Source: a virus. From it: a stretch of DNA of 27,925 nt. Of the stretch, positions 14,893-20,215 are shown one piece after another. The stretch lies in the IMG/VR virus record IMGVR_UViG_3300003321_001333, positions 1-27,925 of that record, one strand, 5' to 3'. The translations under genes and the position numbers were made by a program. The first letter of the stretch is position 1; each line of letters starts with the position of its first letter. The notes below the pieces were generated by a model. That model worked only from the letters and a program-made list of their open reading frames with translations, was not told where the DNA came from and ran no database searches.

Positions 14893-15024
14893 ATGTGGGA
14901 GCTTGGTGGTCTTATCATCCTTTACTTAAAAAAAATTGGCCGTCCAGTTCCCATTTTTATTATCTTCTTATTGATTGCTCTAGGACTGATTCTAGGAACG
15001 ATTGGAAATCATATCTTAAGATAA
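14893..15024 (+). CDS. Single-span membrane microprotein
   Basis: 43 residues: MWELGGLIILYLKKIGRPVP followed by the hydrophobic IFIIFLLIALGLILGTIG. AGGAG lies eight bases before the ATG and overlaps the preceding stop region, so it is translated together with the secreted Cys-rich gene. It ends at the start of the hairpin at 15025. It could act in the inner membrane with the secreted partner; function unknown. Confidence 0.65.
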   Translation: MWELGGLIILYLKKIGRPVPIFIIFLLIALGLILGTIGNHILR

Positions 15025-15055
15025 ATTTGGCTGCCAGTTTGCCAACGCTCCAAAT
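15025..15055. terminator. Hairpin between convergent genes containing the second tRNA fragment
   Basis: ATTTGG and CCAAAT flank an interior that includes CCAGTTTGCCAACG (15034-15047), identical to part of the tRNA-like gene at 11673-11753. It lies precisely between the stop of the plus-strand microprotein and the stop of the minus-strand gene at 15058. It may act as a bidirectional terminator. It looks like the 5' end of a decayed tRNA copy. Confidence 0.5.
15034..15047. repeat. Right copy of the 14-bp tRNA-derived direct repeat
   Basis: The same 14 bases as at 11735-11748, in the same orientation, about 3.3 kb apart. Together the copies bracket MBL, zinc-ribbon, synthase and the two plus-strand envelope genes. 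Confidence 0.6.
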
Positions 15056-15057
15056 AT

Positions 15058-15507
15058 CTAGACTTCTTCTTCGCCTAAGTTTTCCACAATAATTAATAAG
15101 CCCTTTAATTGCTCGGCCAGATATTGGTTTTCCCTTCGGAGATTTTCCCCGATTCCATGCATCTCAGTAAAATTTAATGCGGCATTTATACCTAACTTAA
15201 GACGCGTAATATATAATTCCCTAGCCTTTTCGAATCCGGCTATAAAACCATCTTCATAGGCCTCCACTGTTTCTACATTTTCTTCAGATTGCCATTGGTC
15301 ACCTGGCCATAGAATTGAGAAATAATCATTTGTAAATTCATCACGTAATTTTTCCTTAAGCTTCATACTTCCTTTTCGCCTATCAAAGCGGTAAACGCGT
15401 CTTATCATCTCATTATCCCATCCCGCTTCTTTCATTATCAAAATGAAATCAAGGAGACAAAAGCGGGCATTTTTTCTTATCTTGTGACCACATGCTGCGC
15501 ATTTCAC
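15058..15507 (-). CDS. Small phage protein with N-terminal zinc-ribbon-like segment
   Basis: 149 residues from GTG 15507, preceded by GGGGTGAGAA. It opens KCAACGHKIRKNARFC (C-x2-C, then a third Cys), like half of a zinc ribbon, followed by a helical charged region (KAGWDNEMI, then EDGFIAGFEKARELYITRLKLG). A second ATG with AAAAGGAAGT upstream lies at the MKLKEKLRDEF segment, so the protein may also be made from there, or two genes may have fused. Unknown function; early-region accessory gene. Confidence 0.6.
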   Translation of the reverse strand: MKCAACGHKIRKNARFCLLDFILIMKEAGWDNEMIRRVYRFDRRKGSMKLKEKLRDEFTNDYFSILWPGDQWQSEENVETVEAYEDGFIAGFEKARELYITRLKLGINAALNFTEMHGIGENLRRENQYLAEQLKGLLIIVENLGEEEV

Positions 15508-15625
15508 TTCTCACCCCCCGACGCTCTTTTTCTAAAATAATGTCTAATACAGTATTTTATGAACCAAAACATTTCTATTCCACATTTGAACTGACCTTTG
15601 CGTCTGATACGCCAGAGATTCCAGG

Positions 15626-15820
15626 TCATTTGCGTGCCCGGATATTATGGGCAATCACCTTACCATGTTTGCTCGCATCAGCAATCTTGGCGCATTGCTC
15701 GCGCTCTTCTAAAACTGCGGCTACCACTTCTTTAGAAAAGCTTTCACATAAATCAAGGGCAGTCCTAGATTCCAAATAGTGCTTTAAAAATATTTGTTTA
15801 AGATTTTCTTTCAGCGGCAT
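15626..15820 (-). CDS. Small hypothetical protein
   Basis: 64 residues, mostly helical: NLKQIFLKHYLESRTALDLC, then EVVAAVLEEREQCAKIADA. The segment EEREQCAKIAD is common in small phage proteins of unknown role. It overlaps the upstream 59-residue gene. The gap 15508-15625 after its stop contains no open reading frame of note. Confidence 0.6.
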   Translation of the reverse strand: MPLKENLKQIFLKHYLESRTALDLCESFSKEVVAAVLEEREQCAKIADASKHGKVIAHNIRARK

Positions 15821-15990
15821 TTTTCATCCTTATTAGGAATATCTTTTTTTTGTTTCTCTTCATGATCTATAAAATAATAGCAATCGCAAACAGAACATTT
15901 GCCCTTTGGAGCCCAGTGGCGGCAAGTATGTTTCGCGCATTCTTTGCATTGAGTTATAAATCTTTTACCATGCGGACATTCAGGCGTCAT
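15811..15990 (-). CDS. Cys-rich microprotein (zinc-ribbon-like)
   Basis: 59 residues with Cys at PECPHG, TQCKECAKHTCRHW, GKCSVCDCYY and a closing KCR: eight or nine Cys including two C-x2-C pairs. The ATG at 15990 overlaps the HNH stop as ATGA and the stop overlaps the next start, so it is embedded in the translation chain. It likely binds one or two zinc ions. No family recognised. Confidence 0.7.
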   Translation of the reverse strand: MTPECPHGKRFITQCKECAKHTCRHWAPKGKCSVCDCYYFIDHEEKQKKDIPNKDEKCR

Positions 15991-16592
15991 TTCTTATCAC
16001 CTGGCATAGATTCGAGTTCATTTACCTCTTGGAAAAAGCATTCCGGATGTAGCGTAGGTCTATATTTTCGTAACAACTCACATGCCATTTTAAGTCTCCT
16101 AGCCAGTTCCTCTTTTTCCTTATGCGTGTCTAGATATAATTTCTGATATCTATCGCGATCGGCTTCTAATTTTGCTAGCCATTCCAATCGGCCTTTGCTG
16201 CTAGCATCTTGCATATTCTCTTTATGAGTGCCCAAAAATAAATGGTCTGGGTTTACACATCTAGGATTATCGCACTGATGACAGATTTCTTTACCCGGTT
16301 GAACCGGTCCTTTCCAATATTGATATGACCATTTACACGCTTTTATTTTTTTACTTCCGTACCAAAAATTTGGATAAGCTGTTTTTGATTTCCAAACCCA
16401 ACACCCGTTAGGTTCTTTATTAAGAAGCTCAAAAAAACGTTGTTCTGGAGTTTTAATCTGGCGGCCCCAGTTTGAACAAATTTTTGAACAATATTTCCCT
16501 TGGCCTCTCATTACAGAGTAATGAAAAGCCATAAAGTCTTTTTTGCAATAAGCACAAACAGAAGGTATCGATCTTTTATTTTTACCGCCCAT
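15987..16592 (-). CDS. HNH endonuclease, free-standing homing type
   Basis: 201 residues. An N-terminal Cys cluster (CAYCKKDF, then GKYCSKICSNWGR) is followed by the HNH core: GCWVWKS, ACKWSYQYWKGP, EICHQCDNPRCVNPDHLFLGTHKENMQD (about 85-132) and KGR. This is the ICHxCxNPxCVNPxHLxxGT pattern of phage HNH homing nucleases, with the zinc Cys and catalytic His. The C-terminus is coiled. AAAGGGACAA precedes the ATG. It is not within an obvious intron and probably spreads at intergenic sites. Confidence 0.8.
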   Translation of the reverse strand: MGGKNKRSIPSVCAYCKKDFMAFHYSVMRGQGKYCSKICSNWGRQIKTPEQRFFELLNKEPNGCWVWKSKTAYPNFWYGSKKIKACKWSYQYWKGPVQPGKEICHQCDNPRCVNPDHLFLGTHKENMQDASSKGRLEWLAKLEADRDRYQKLYLDTHKEKEELARRLKMACELLRKYRPTLHPECFFQEVNELESMPGDKK

Positions 16593-16647
16593 TTGTCCCT
16601 TTCTCTGCCAGTTCCAATGCGTAGTCTGCGAGTGTTTGTTTAGGCAT
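16582..16647 (-). CDS. Tiny leader-like ORF before the HNH gene
   Basis: 21 residues (MPKQTLADYALELAEKGTNG and R). It overlaps the end of the 41-residue gene by eight bases and the beginning of the HNH gene by eleven, so it could serve mainly to couple their translation. Support is limited to this arrangement. Confidence 0.35.
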   Translation of the reverse strand: MPKQTLADYALELAEKGTNGR

Positions 16648-16765
16648 AATAATAAATCCTCATTATCACGGGAATTTGCTGAGTATATCCGTCATAATTT
16701 ACAAGCACTGCAGTGTTGCCAGTTCCGGCATAAATAACCCAAGCGGTCCATGTATTTGCCTTCAT
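16640..16765 (-). CDS. Small hypothetical protein
   Basis: 41 residues (MKANTWTAWVIYAGTGNTAV, then YDGYTQQIPVIM and an aromatic IYYYA end). GAGGCAGAGAG precedes the ATG. It is one of a chain of very short overlapping minus-strand genes. Unknown function. Confidence 0.5.
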   Translation of the reverse strand: MKANTWTAWVIYAGTGNTAVLVNYDGYTQQIPVIMRIYYYA

Positions 16766-16797
16766 CTCTCTGCCTCATTCATAAATGCGCCTCGCTC

Positions 16798-16911
16798 TCA
16801 TTTCACCAAATCCTTGTACAAATCTTTATCCGGATCTTCATGCCATGCCACAGACCTGAAGCTCATTGCCCATAGCCAAACAGCAAGTAATGTAAATAAA
16901 ATAAGTTTCAT
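16798..16911 (-). CDS. Single-span membrane microprotein
   Basis: 37 residues: MKLILFTLLAVWLWAMSF forms one membrane helix or signal anchor, followed by a short charged tail (HEDPDKDLYKDLVK). The ATG overlaps the stop of the 75-residue gene as ATGA. After its stop an ATGA-coupled 8-codon ORF (16775-16801) leads toward the next gene. Unknown function. Confidence 0.55.
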   Translation of the reverse strand: MKLILFTLLAVWLWAMSFRSVAWHEDPDKDLYKDLVK

Positions 16912-17135
16912 CCCTCTGCCTCATCGTCTTTGGCTAATGCTTCACGCTGATAACACACCATGCAGGAACATTTTCCATGGTTTGGCCAATCGTCTTTCGG
17001 AATGTATCGTTTCATCGCTTCTCTCAAATTCTTGATCCGCTCCTTTAGCCTGTCGATCTCATCTAGAAGCTCTGTCACATGGGCATGCCTGACAACGCTC
17101 CCCCAAATCTCTTGTTCTCTTTCTTTACTCAGCAT
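16908..17135 (-). CDS. Coiled-coil protein with short Cys cluster
   Basis: 75 residues. HVTELLDEIDRLKERIKNLREAMK is a heptad-like helix; the C-terminal part holds KCSCMVC, three Cys in a CxCxxC arrangement, followed by an acidic end. Typical of small early phage proteins without a known role. It is coupled to the membrane microprotein downstream. Confidence 0.6.
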   Translation of the reverse strand: MLSKEREQEIWGSVVRHAHVTELLDEIDRLKERIKNLREAMKRYIPKDDWPNHGKCSCMVCYQREALAKDDEAEG

Positions 17136-17137
17136 TT

Positions 17138-17332
17138 CTAATCTCCATGTAGCACATGATGCCCAATTGCATAGGCAAGCCCTAAAATAATTGAGATCCC
17201 TAGAAACCCAACAATAATCTCAGCCCCATTGATGTTAAATCGATCCTGAAGCATATGGATTATAAAGCCGGTGAGCAACAAACTCGCTATCGTGAATGCC
17301 ATTACTAAGAGACCAACGATTGTTTCTTTCAA
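17138..17332 (-). CDS. Two-span membrane protein
   Basis: 64 residues from a TTG at 17332, preceded by AGGAGATGGA. The only nearby ATG closes after two codons, so TTG is the plausible start. Two hydrophobic segments (VGLLVMAFTIASLLLTGFII and ILGLAYAIGHHV with its preceding IIVGFLGIS) make it an inner-membrane protein. It lies directly downstream of the non-coding tract 17333-17814. Function unknown; a holin or immunity role is possible but unsupported. Confidence 0.55.
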   Translation of the reverse strand: MKETIVGLLVMAFTIASLLLTGFIIHMLQDRFNINGAEIIVGFLGISIILGLAYAIGHHVLHGD

Positions 17333-17352
17333 TCCATCTCCTAAACTTTATT

Positions 17353-17444
17353 AGCGCGGGCCATAAGGCCTTTTATAAAAAAGGGTACCACCCTAATCTA
17401 AGTTCGGCTTCCGTCTGTGGTTTCAGATTCTCTGTACCCGCGCC
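17353..17444. ncRNA. Inverted-repeat module 1 of the non-coding tract (candidate structured RNA)
   Basis: Plus-strand arms AGCGCGGGCC and ACCCGCGCC enclose the interior. Inside are TCTG-TGGTTT-CAGA (17414-17427) and a GGGTACCACCC element. On the minus strand the module begins GGCGCGGGT and ends GGCCCGCGCTAA, as in modules 2 and 4. It lies in front of the membrane gene at 17138-17332. Confidence 0.4.
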
Positions 17445-17479
17445 TTATTTATGCCGAAGCATAAACATTCATAAATTTC

Positions 17480-17555
17480 AGCGCAGGCCGGGTTTATTTC
17501 CGTAGAGTTTAGCACCCGTTTATCCAACTCCAGCAAAAGTCTAGGCACCCGCGCC
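17480..17555. ncRNA. Inverted-repeat module 2 (candidate structured RNA)
   Basis: Arms AGCGCAGGCC and ACCCGCGCC; one arm base differs from modules 1 and 4 and leaves a G-T pair on the minus strand, a change that keeps pairing in RNA. The minus strand also has an inner CGGGT/ACCCG stem. Tract length is tRNA-like (76 bases) but no T-loop is present. Confidence 0.4.
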
Positions 17556-17557
17556 TA

Positions 17558-17628
17558 TTCTGGCCAACCCTTTACCGTGTCAGGTCCGTTACGGCTTTAC
17601 GATGATCCGGCATCATTGCTCACCAGAA
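17558..17628. ncRNA. Inverted-repeat module 3 (different arms)
   Basis: TTCTGG and CCAGAA enclose 59 bases that include an ATGAT/ATCAT hairpin with a CCGGC loop (17602-17616) and CCGTTACGG. It follows module 2 after two bases and so continues the array, but its arms are not related to the GC-rich ones. Confidence 0.35.
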
Positions 17629-17633
17629 AACTG

Positions 17634-17670
17634 CCTAATATGTTCTAATATTAGGACTTTTGCCTAATAT
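17634..17670. repeat. CCTAATAT repeats with hairpin
   Basis: CCTAATAT (17634-17641) pairs with ATATTAGG (17648-17655) across a six-base loop, and a third copy of CCTAATAT stands at 17663-17670. The set could be a protein-binding site or a rho-independent signal on the plus strand. Confidence 0.5.
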
Positions 17671-17673
17671 ATC

Positions 17674-17732
17674 AGCGCGGGCCTGGATTGCTAAGCCAGC
17701 TTTCGTCCGGATTAGGCTAGAGAACCCGCGCC
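17674..17732. ncRNA. Inverted-repeat module 4 with poly-T on the plus strand
   Basis: Arms AGCGCGGGCC and ACCCGCGCC, the latter followed by TTTTT on the plus strand. The interior (CTAAGCC, GCTTTCGTC, GGATTAGGCTAG) aligns in part with module 1 (CTAAGTTCGGCTTCCGTC). Shortest member (59 bases). Confidence 0.4.
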
Positions 17733-17734
17733 TT

Positions 17735-17811
17735 TTTATCTCATGGCCTGGACCGCCCAACTAGGTCGACGACTAGTGTCCCGATGGCAGCTTATCGCCG
17801 CATGAGATAAA
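17735..17811. ncRNA. Inverted-repeat module 5 next to the DUF5681 gene
   Basis: A perfect 11-bp pair, TTTATCTCATG and CATGAGATAAA, encloses 55 bases with an ACTAG/CTAGT stem (17760-17777). It begins three bases beyond the stop of the DUF5681 (small-terminase-like) gene, so it may serve as its terminator, an RNA element, or part of a packaging site. Confidence 0.4.
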
Positions 17812-17814
17812 CTT

Positions 17815-18201
17815 TTATTCCTCTTTTTTCTTAGTGTCACTAGCCAAAGGCGGCGTCACCACTATTTGAGTAGCAACAGAATGCTCTACTTGATCTTTTA
17901 CTTTGCCAAGTAGGCGCATCAAAATAGCCTCTAATCTAATGGCATCAGCCTTCCTAATTCCTTCTTTCACAATAGAAGCAACCCAGCGCTTAATATTGTC
18001 ATCATGAGGAGAATCAACAATTTCAGAAAGATCTGCTTTTTTGCCAAAAAGTAACAAGTTGCATAAATAGCTATAGCTTTGCGCGTCAAGCTTAGCGATC
18101 TTAGTGCGCTCTCTTGCTCGCCTAGAGCCACCTTTTGGATTTCCGCTTTGGCCCTTTTGCCAACGCTTAGGTTTTAAATTTGGATAGTCTTCTAGCGCCA
18201 T
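17815..18201 (-). CDS. DUF5681-type protein, probable small terminase subunit
   Basis: 128 residues from the ATG at 18201 (MALEDYPNLKPKRWQKGQSG). The KRWQKGQSGNPKGGSRRARER segment is the DUF5681 signature, widely found in phage proteins encoded where small terminase is expected. The rest is helical and ends acidic. A GTG at 18234 would extend it by 11 residues, but AAGGAG lies between the two and favours the ATG. The gene lies about 6 kb from the large subunit and next to the repeat tract, which might hold the packaging site; this is inference. Confidence 0.6.
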   Translation of the reverse strand: MALEDYPNLKPKRWQKGQSGNPKGGSRRARERTKIAKLDAQSYSYLCNLLLFGKKADLSEIVDSPHDDNIKRWVASIVKEGIRKADAIRLEAILMRLLGKVKDQVEHSVATQIVVTPPLASDTKKKEE

Positions 18202-18240
18202 AATTTCTATTGCCGCTCCTTGTACCAATGACACAGTTTA

Positions 18241-18459
18241 TCACGCATGCTCTTCGCCTTCTTCAGCTGGCACATTGATGTGATAAGTGGCAATCATCTC
18301 GCTATTCATGACAACCACTTTTAAATTATCTTCTCTTAAAGCTGCCAATTCTAAAAGTGATCCACTATCACTTGCCGGTACATCAAAGCTTACTCGCCAG
18401 CCGCCGTCTATGGTGCTTGTAATTTTATTAAAAATAGCGTTAAAGCTGATGGCTTTCAT
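18241..18459 (-). CDS. Small hypothetical protein
   Basis: 72 residues from the ATG at 18459 (MKAISFNAIFNKITSTIDGG), chosen because it overlaps the upstream stop as ATGA and has AAAGGG in front. The body (WRVSFDVPASDSGSLLELAAL, then LKVVVMNSEM) reads as a small alpha-beta fold with an acidic tail. It resembles short phage proteins near recombination and replication genes, but I cannot name a family. Confidence 0.6.
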   Translation of the reverse strand: MKAISFNAIFNKITSTIDGGWRVSFDVPASDSGSLLELAALREDNLKVVVMNSEMIATYHINVPAEEGEEHA

Positions 18460-18653
18460 TTGAGTGCCCTTTTTTTCACACAAATTTGATTTGCATCACA
18501 AACGTTCTTTAGAGCGTATAAAAACAAACCTGGCATATCTTTTTCTTCCGCAGCCATTTTTAAATATTCAACCGCTTCATATGGGTCTTTCAAAGCTTTC
18601 ATCAGATTGTCTTTATAGGCCATCGTTTGAGAATCCTTCTGTCTGATTTTCAT
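18456..18653 (-). CDS. Antitoxin-like N-terminal fragment (HI1420/HigA-type), lacking the HTH
   Basis: 65 residues. LMKALKDPYEAVEYLKMAAEEKDMPGLFLYALKNVCDAN matches the N-terminal half of putative addiction-module antidote proteins (LKDPEEAAxYLNAALEEGDPxxFLLALRDVA). In that family an HTH domain follows; here the chain ends after VKKRALK. The start overlaps the HNH stop (ATGA) and has AAGGAG. It may be a truncated antitoxin that still binds a host toxin, or a domesticated small protein. No toxin gene is adjacent. Confidence 0.55.
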   Translation of the reverse strand: MKIRQKDSQTMAYKDNLMKALKDPYEAVEYLKMAAEEKDMPGLFLYALKNVCDANQICVKKRALK

Positions 18654-19093
18654 TTTAACTCCTTCGTATTTAAACTTCTCTGAACAGCGCCGTGGCTGAC
18701 CCCTAGACGTTTAGCAATAGCTCTATACGATAGGCCCTGTGTGCGCAGATTTGCGATTTGGGCGTCGTTTCGCTTCATGGGACGCCCCAAACGCTTTCCT
18801 AATTTAAGTGCCCGTTGCAGTCCTAGTTTTGTCAAATCTCCGTGCCCAAAAGAAATACCATGCGCTTTTCCGTGACAATTTGTGCATAGAGGAATCGTTC
18901 TAATTCCCCCTTTAATTCTTGGAACCACATGGTGCAGATGGTCCGCATGATTTCCACATTCAAAACAAACAAAAACTTCCTGCTGGGACTCGTTTATTGG
19001 TATTTCATCATCTACTAATTCTCGAATAAACTCATCAATCTCTAAAACGTGGGGCTCCAATAATCTGTTCTTCAACTTTTCATAAATATTCAT
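18650..19093 (-). CDS. HNH endonuclease with C-terminal resolvase-like HTH
   Basis: 147 residues. The HNH core is CFECGNHADHLHHVVPRIKGG, then TIPLCTNCHGKAHG (about 42-82), with two C-x2-C zinc pairs and HH. The C-terminal 40 residues (RNDAQIANLRTQGLSYRAIAKRLGVSHGAVQRSL) are a recombinase-type helix-turn-helix for DNA binding. Such fusions are mobile or host-directed nucleases in phage genomes. It overlaps neighbours at both ends by four bases. Confidence 0.8.
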   Translation of the reverse strand: MNIYEKLKNRLLEPHVLEIDEFIRELVDDEIPINESQQEVFVCFECGNHADHLHHVVPRIKGGIRTIPLCTNCHGKAHGISFGHGDLTKLGLQRALKLGKRLGRPMKRNDAQIANLRTQGLSYRAIAKRLGVSHGAVQRSLNTKELK

Positions 19094-19206
19094 GAAAACT
19101 GCCCTATATCAACGTAGATGCTAAACGCAGCATGAACGTCAAAAATACGGCAAGACACCGCGTGAATACAGTCGTTATTCCTGGCACACTTTTTAAAAGC
19201 CTGCAT
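19090..19206 (-). CDS. Cys-containing microprotein
   Basis: 38 residues (MQAFKKCARNNDCIHAVSCR, then IFDVHAAFSIYVDIGQ). Its stop overlaps the HNH start as ATGA and its start overlaps the end of the 42-residue gene, supporting real translation. Three Cys in a short span may bind a metal. A longer open frame on the same strand at 19104-19304 looks like its shadow. Confidence 0.5.
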   Translation of the reverse strand: MQAFKKCARNNDCIHAVSCRIFDVHAAFSIYVDIGQFS

Positions 19207-19321
19207 CTTGAAATCTTGTTGTTGCATTCGGCACGATCTCTTCCACAAGTATCATTCTTAATCCCTCCCCCGGAAAATAACAAAGTTGATCGCATTTTGA
19301 GCATTTTATAAAGATGCTCAT
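19193..19321 (-). CDS. Microprotein carrying a copy of the DUF1064 C-terminal strand
   Basis: 42 residues: CSKCDQLCYF followed by GEGLRMILVEEIVPN. The second half repeats the end of the DUF1064 nuclease (GKGLRMILVEEIIPS) with few differences, so it arose by local duplication and acquired a zinc-like CxxC start. The ATG at 19321 follows directly on the stop of the 30-residue ORF (TAAATG). Confidence 0.55.
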   Translation of the reverse strand: MSIFIKCSKCDQLCYFPGEGLRMILVEEIVPNATTRFQDAGF

Positions 19322-19414
19322 TTACGGCGGCCCTATCAGAAAAAGCCCGCCAAGTATAAAAATACCCATAAGAGTCATTTCAGCCAGCTTCAACCACTCA
19401 CAATGATTTTCCAC
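19322..19414 (-). CDS. Membrane microprotein, GTG start
   Basis: 30 residues (MENHCEWLKLAEMTLMGIFI, then LGGLFLIGPP): a short polar start and one hydrophobic segment. The GTG lies within the end of the DUF1064 gene, ten bases after AGGAG. It is supported mainly by its place between tightly packed genes. Confidence 0.35.
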   Translation of the reverse strand: MENHCEWLKLAEMTLMGIFILGGLFLIGPP

Positions 19415-19745
19415 TTGGAATAATCTCCTCAACTAAAATCATCCTTAATCCCTTTCCCTTATAAATCTGTAGCCTCCCAGGGCCATAAACTTTCCAGAGT
19501 TTTTTTATTAAAAGCCATCTATGATCCTCAAAGCCTTTAAATTCAATAAAGACAAACTCATGTATCGTTCTATCCCAAACTTTAAAGTCGGTTTTATGAG
19601 TAATGCCCGCGGTTAATTCACTAGTTACCTGGCACTCGATATCTGTAATTTCTCCTGCTTTTTCTCTAAGCTTTAGCATCTGGTAGCAATCATGTTCGCC
19701 TTTTGATGTAAAGCCGTTAGTGCGGATAGCGCGATATTTGTTCAT
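19398..19745 (-). CDS. DUF1064 phage endonuclease-like protein
   Basis: 115 residues from the ATG at 19745 (MNKYRAIRTNGFTSKGEHDC), the usual start and length of the family; the open frame upstream is the shadow of the 69-residue gene. Blocks: SKGEHDCYQMLKLREKAGEI, then THKTDFKVWD (DF), FIEFKGFEDHRW (E-x-KG), the residues of a PD-(D/E)XK-type fold, and the closing GKGLRMILVEEI. Probably a recombination or Holliday-junction-type nuclease. It overlaps the preceding gene by 29 bases. Confidence 0.7.
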   Translation of the reverse strand: MNKYRAIRTNGFTSKGEHDCYQMLKLREKAGEITDIECQVTSELTAGITHKTDFKVWDRTIHEFVFIEFKGFEDHRWLLIKKLWKVYGPGRLQIYKGKGLRMILVEEIIPSGKSL

Positions 19746-19926
19746 GATTCTGTTTACTCGCGAGCCAACTACATCCTGCTGAAAATGCCATGCAGGCAAC
19801 TGCCATGACATGACTAAATTTCTCAGGTTCGATTTGTAAATCGTTAACAATTTTGGAAAGAACTGAGAAAATCTCTCCCTGTTCTTCATTTATCAGCGAT
19901 TTATAATCAACGCTTTCATGCTCCAT
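19717..19926 (-). CDS. Small hypothetical protein
   Basis: 69 residues from ATG 19926, preceded by GGAGAACCGTT. Helical: YKSLINEEQGEIFSVLSKIV, then HVMAVACMAFSAGCSWLASK. It could be a small soluble early protein; the Ala/Cys-rich segment is not clearly a membrane helix. No family recognised. Confidence 0.6.
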   Translation of the reverse strand: MEHESVDYKSLINEEQGEIFSVLSKIVNDLQIEPEKFSHVMAVACMAFSAGCSWLASKQNHEQISRYPH

Positions 19927-20215
19927 AACGGTTCTCCAATGCACTAAAAAATTCTTTTTTGTCGTCCTTTTGAGTAGCTTCTTTAAACATTTTTAATAAA
20001 TTCAAAATAGTTAATTTGTAAATTTGCCCCTCCCTTTGAGCATAACTCCAATCTTTTGACTCAAGCGCTACTGAGAGGGCCCCATCAAAGCGTGTAATCG
20101 CATTTGACCATGCATTATGATGATTTTTATCAGACCATGCGATTGCTCCTGGCCAATATTCCGTTTGTAATTCACTTTCAATTTCCCAGATAAGTTGACT
20201 GAAACCTAAACTCAC
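19916..20215 (-). CDS. Small hypothetical protein of the replication block
   Basis: 99 residues from a GTG at 20215 that overlaps the helicase stop as GTGA. Tryptophan-rich helical protein (LIWEIESELQTEYWPGAIAW, then DKNHHNAWSNAITRF) ending AENRYGA-like (SALENRYGA). It may help the ATPase or nuclease next to it; this is inferred from position only. Confidence 0.6.
   Translation of the reverse strand: MSLGFSQLIWEIESELQTEYWPGAIAWSDKNHHNAWSNAITRFDGALSVALESKDWSYAQREGQIYKLTILNLLKMFKEATQKDDKKEFFSALENRYGA

Noticed and set aside
15492-16146. Plus-strand open frames over 15492-16146
   Set aside because: They are antisense to genes with ribosome sites and zinc or HNH motifs on the minus strand.
17380-17392. 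GGGTGGTACC-like stretch that looks like the core of a T-box
   Set aside because: Only the short motif is present. There is no specifier loop, no antiterminator pairing of normal form and no aminoacyl-tRNA or amino-acid gene downstream.
17333-17814. CRISPR array or tandem tRNA genes
   Set aside because: The repeats are inverted arms of unequal modules, not direct repeats with uniform spacers. No T-loop or anticodon arm is present.
19104-19304. 66-codon minus-strand open frame
   Set aside because: It covers three short coupled genes in other frames and has no ribosome site; the composition is not protein-like.
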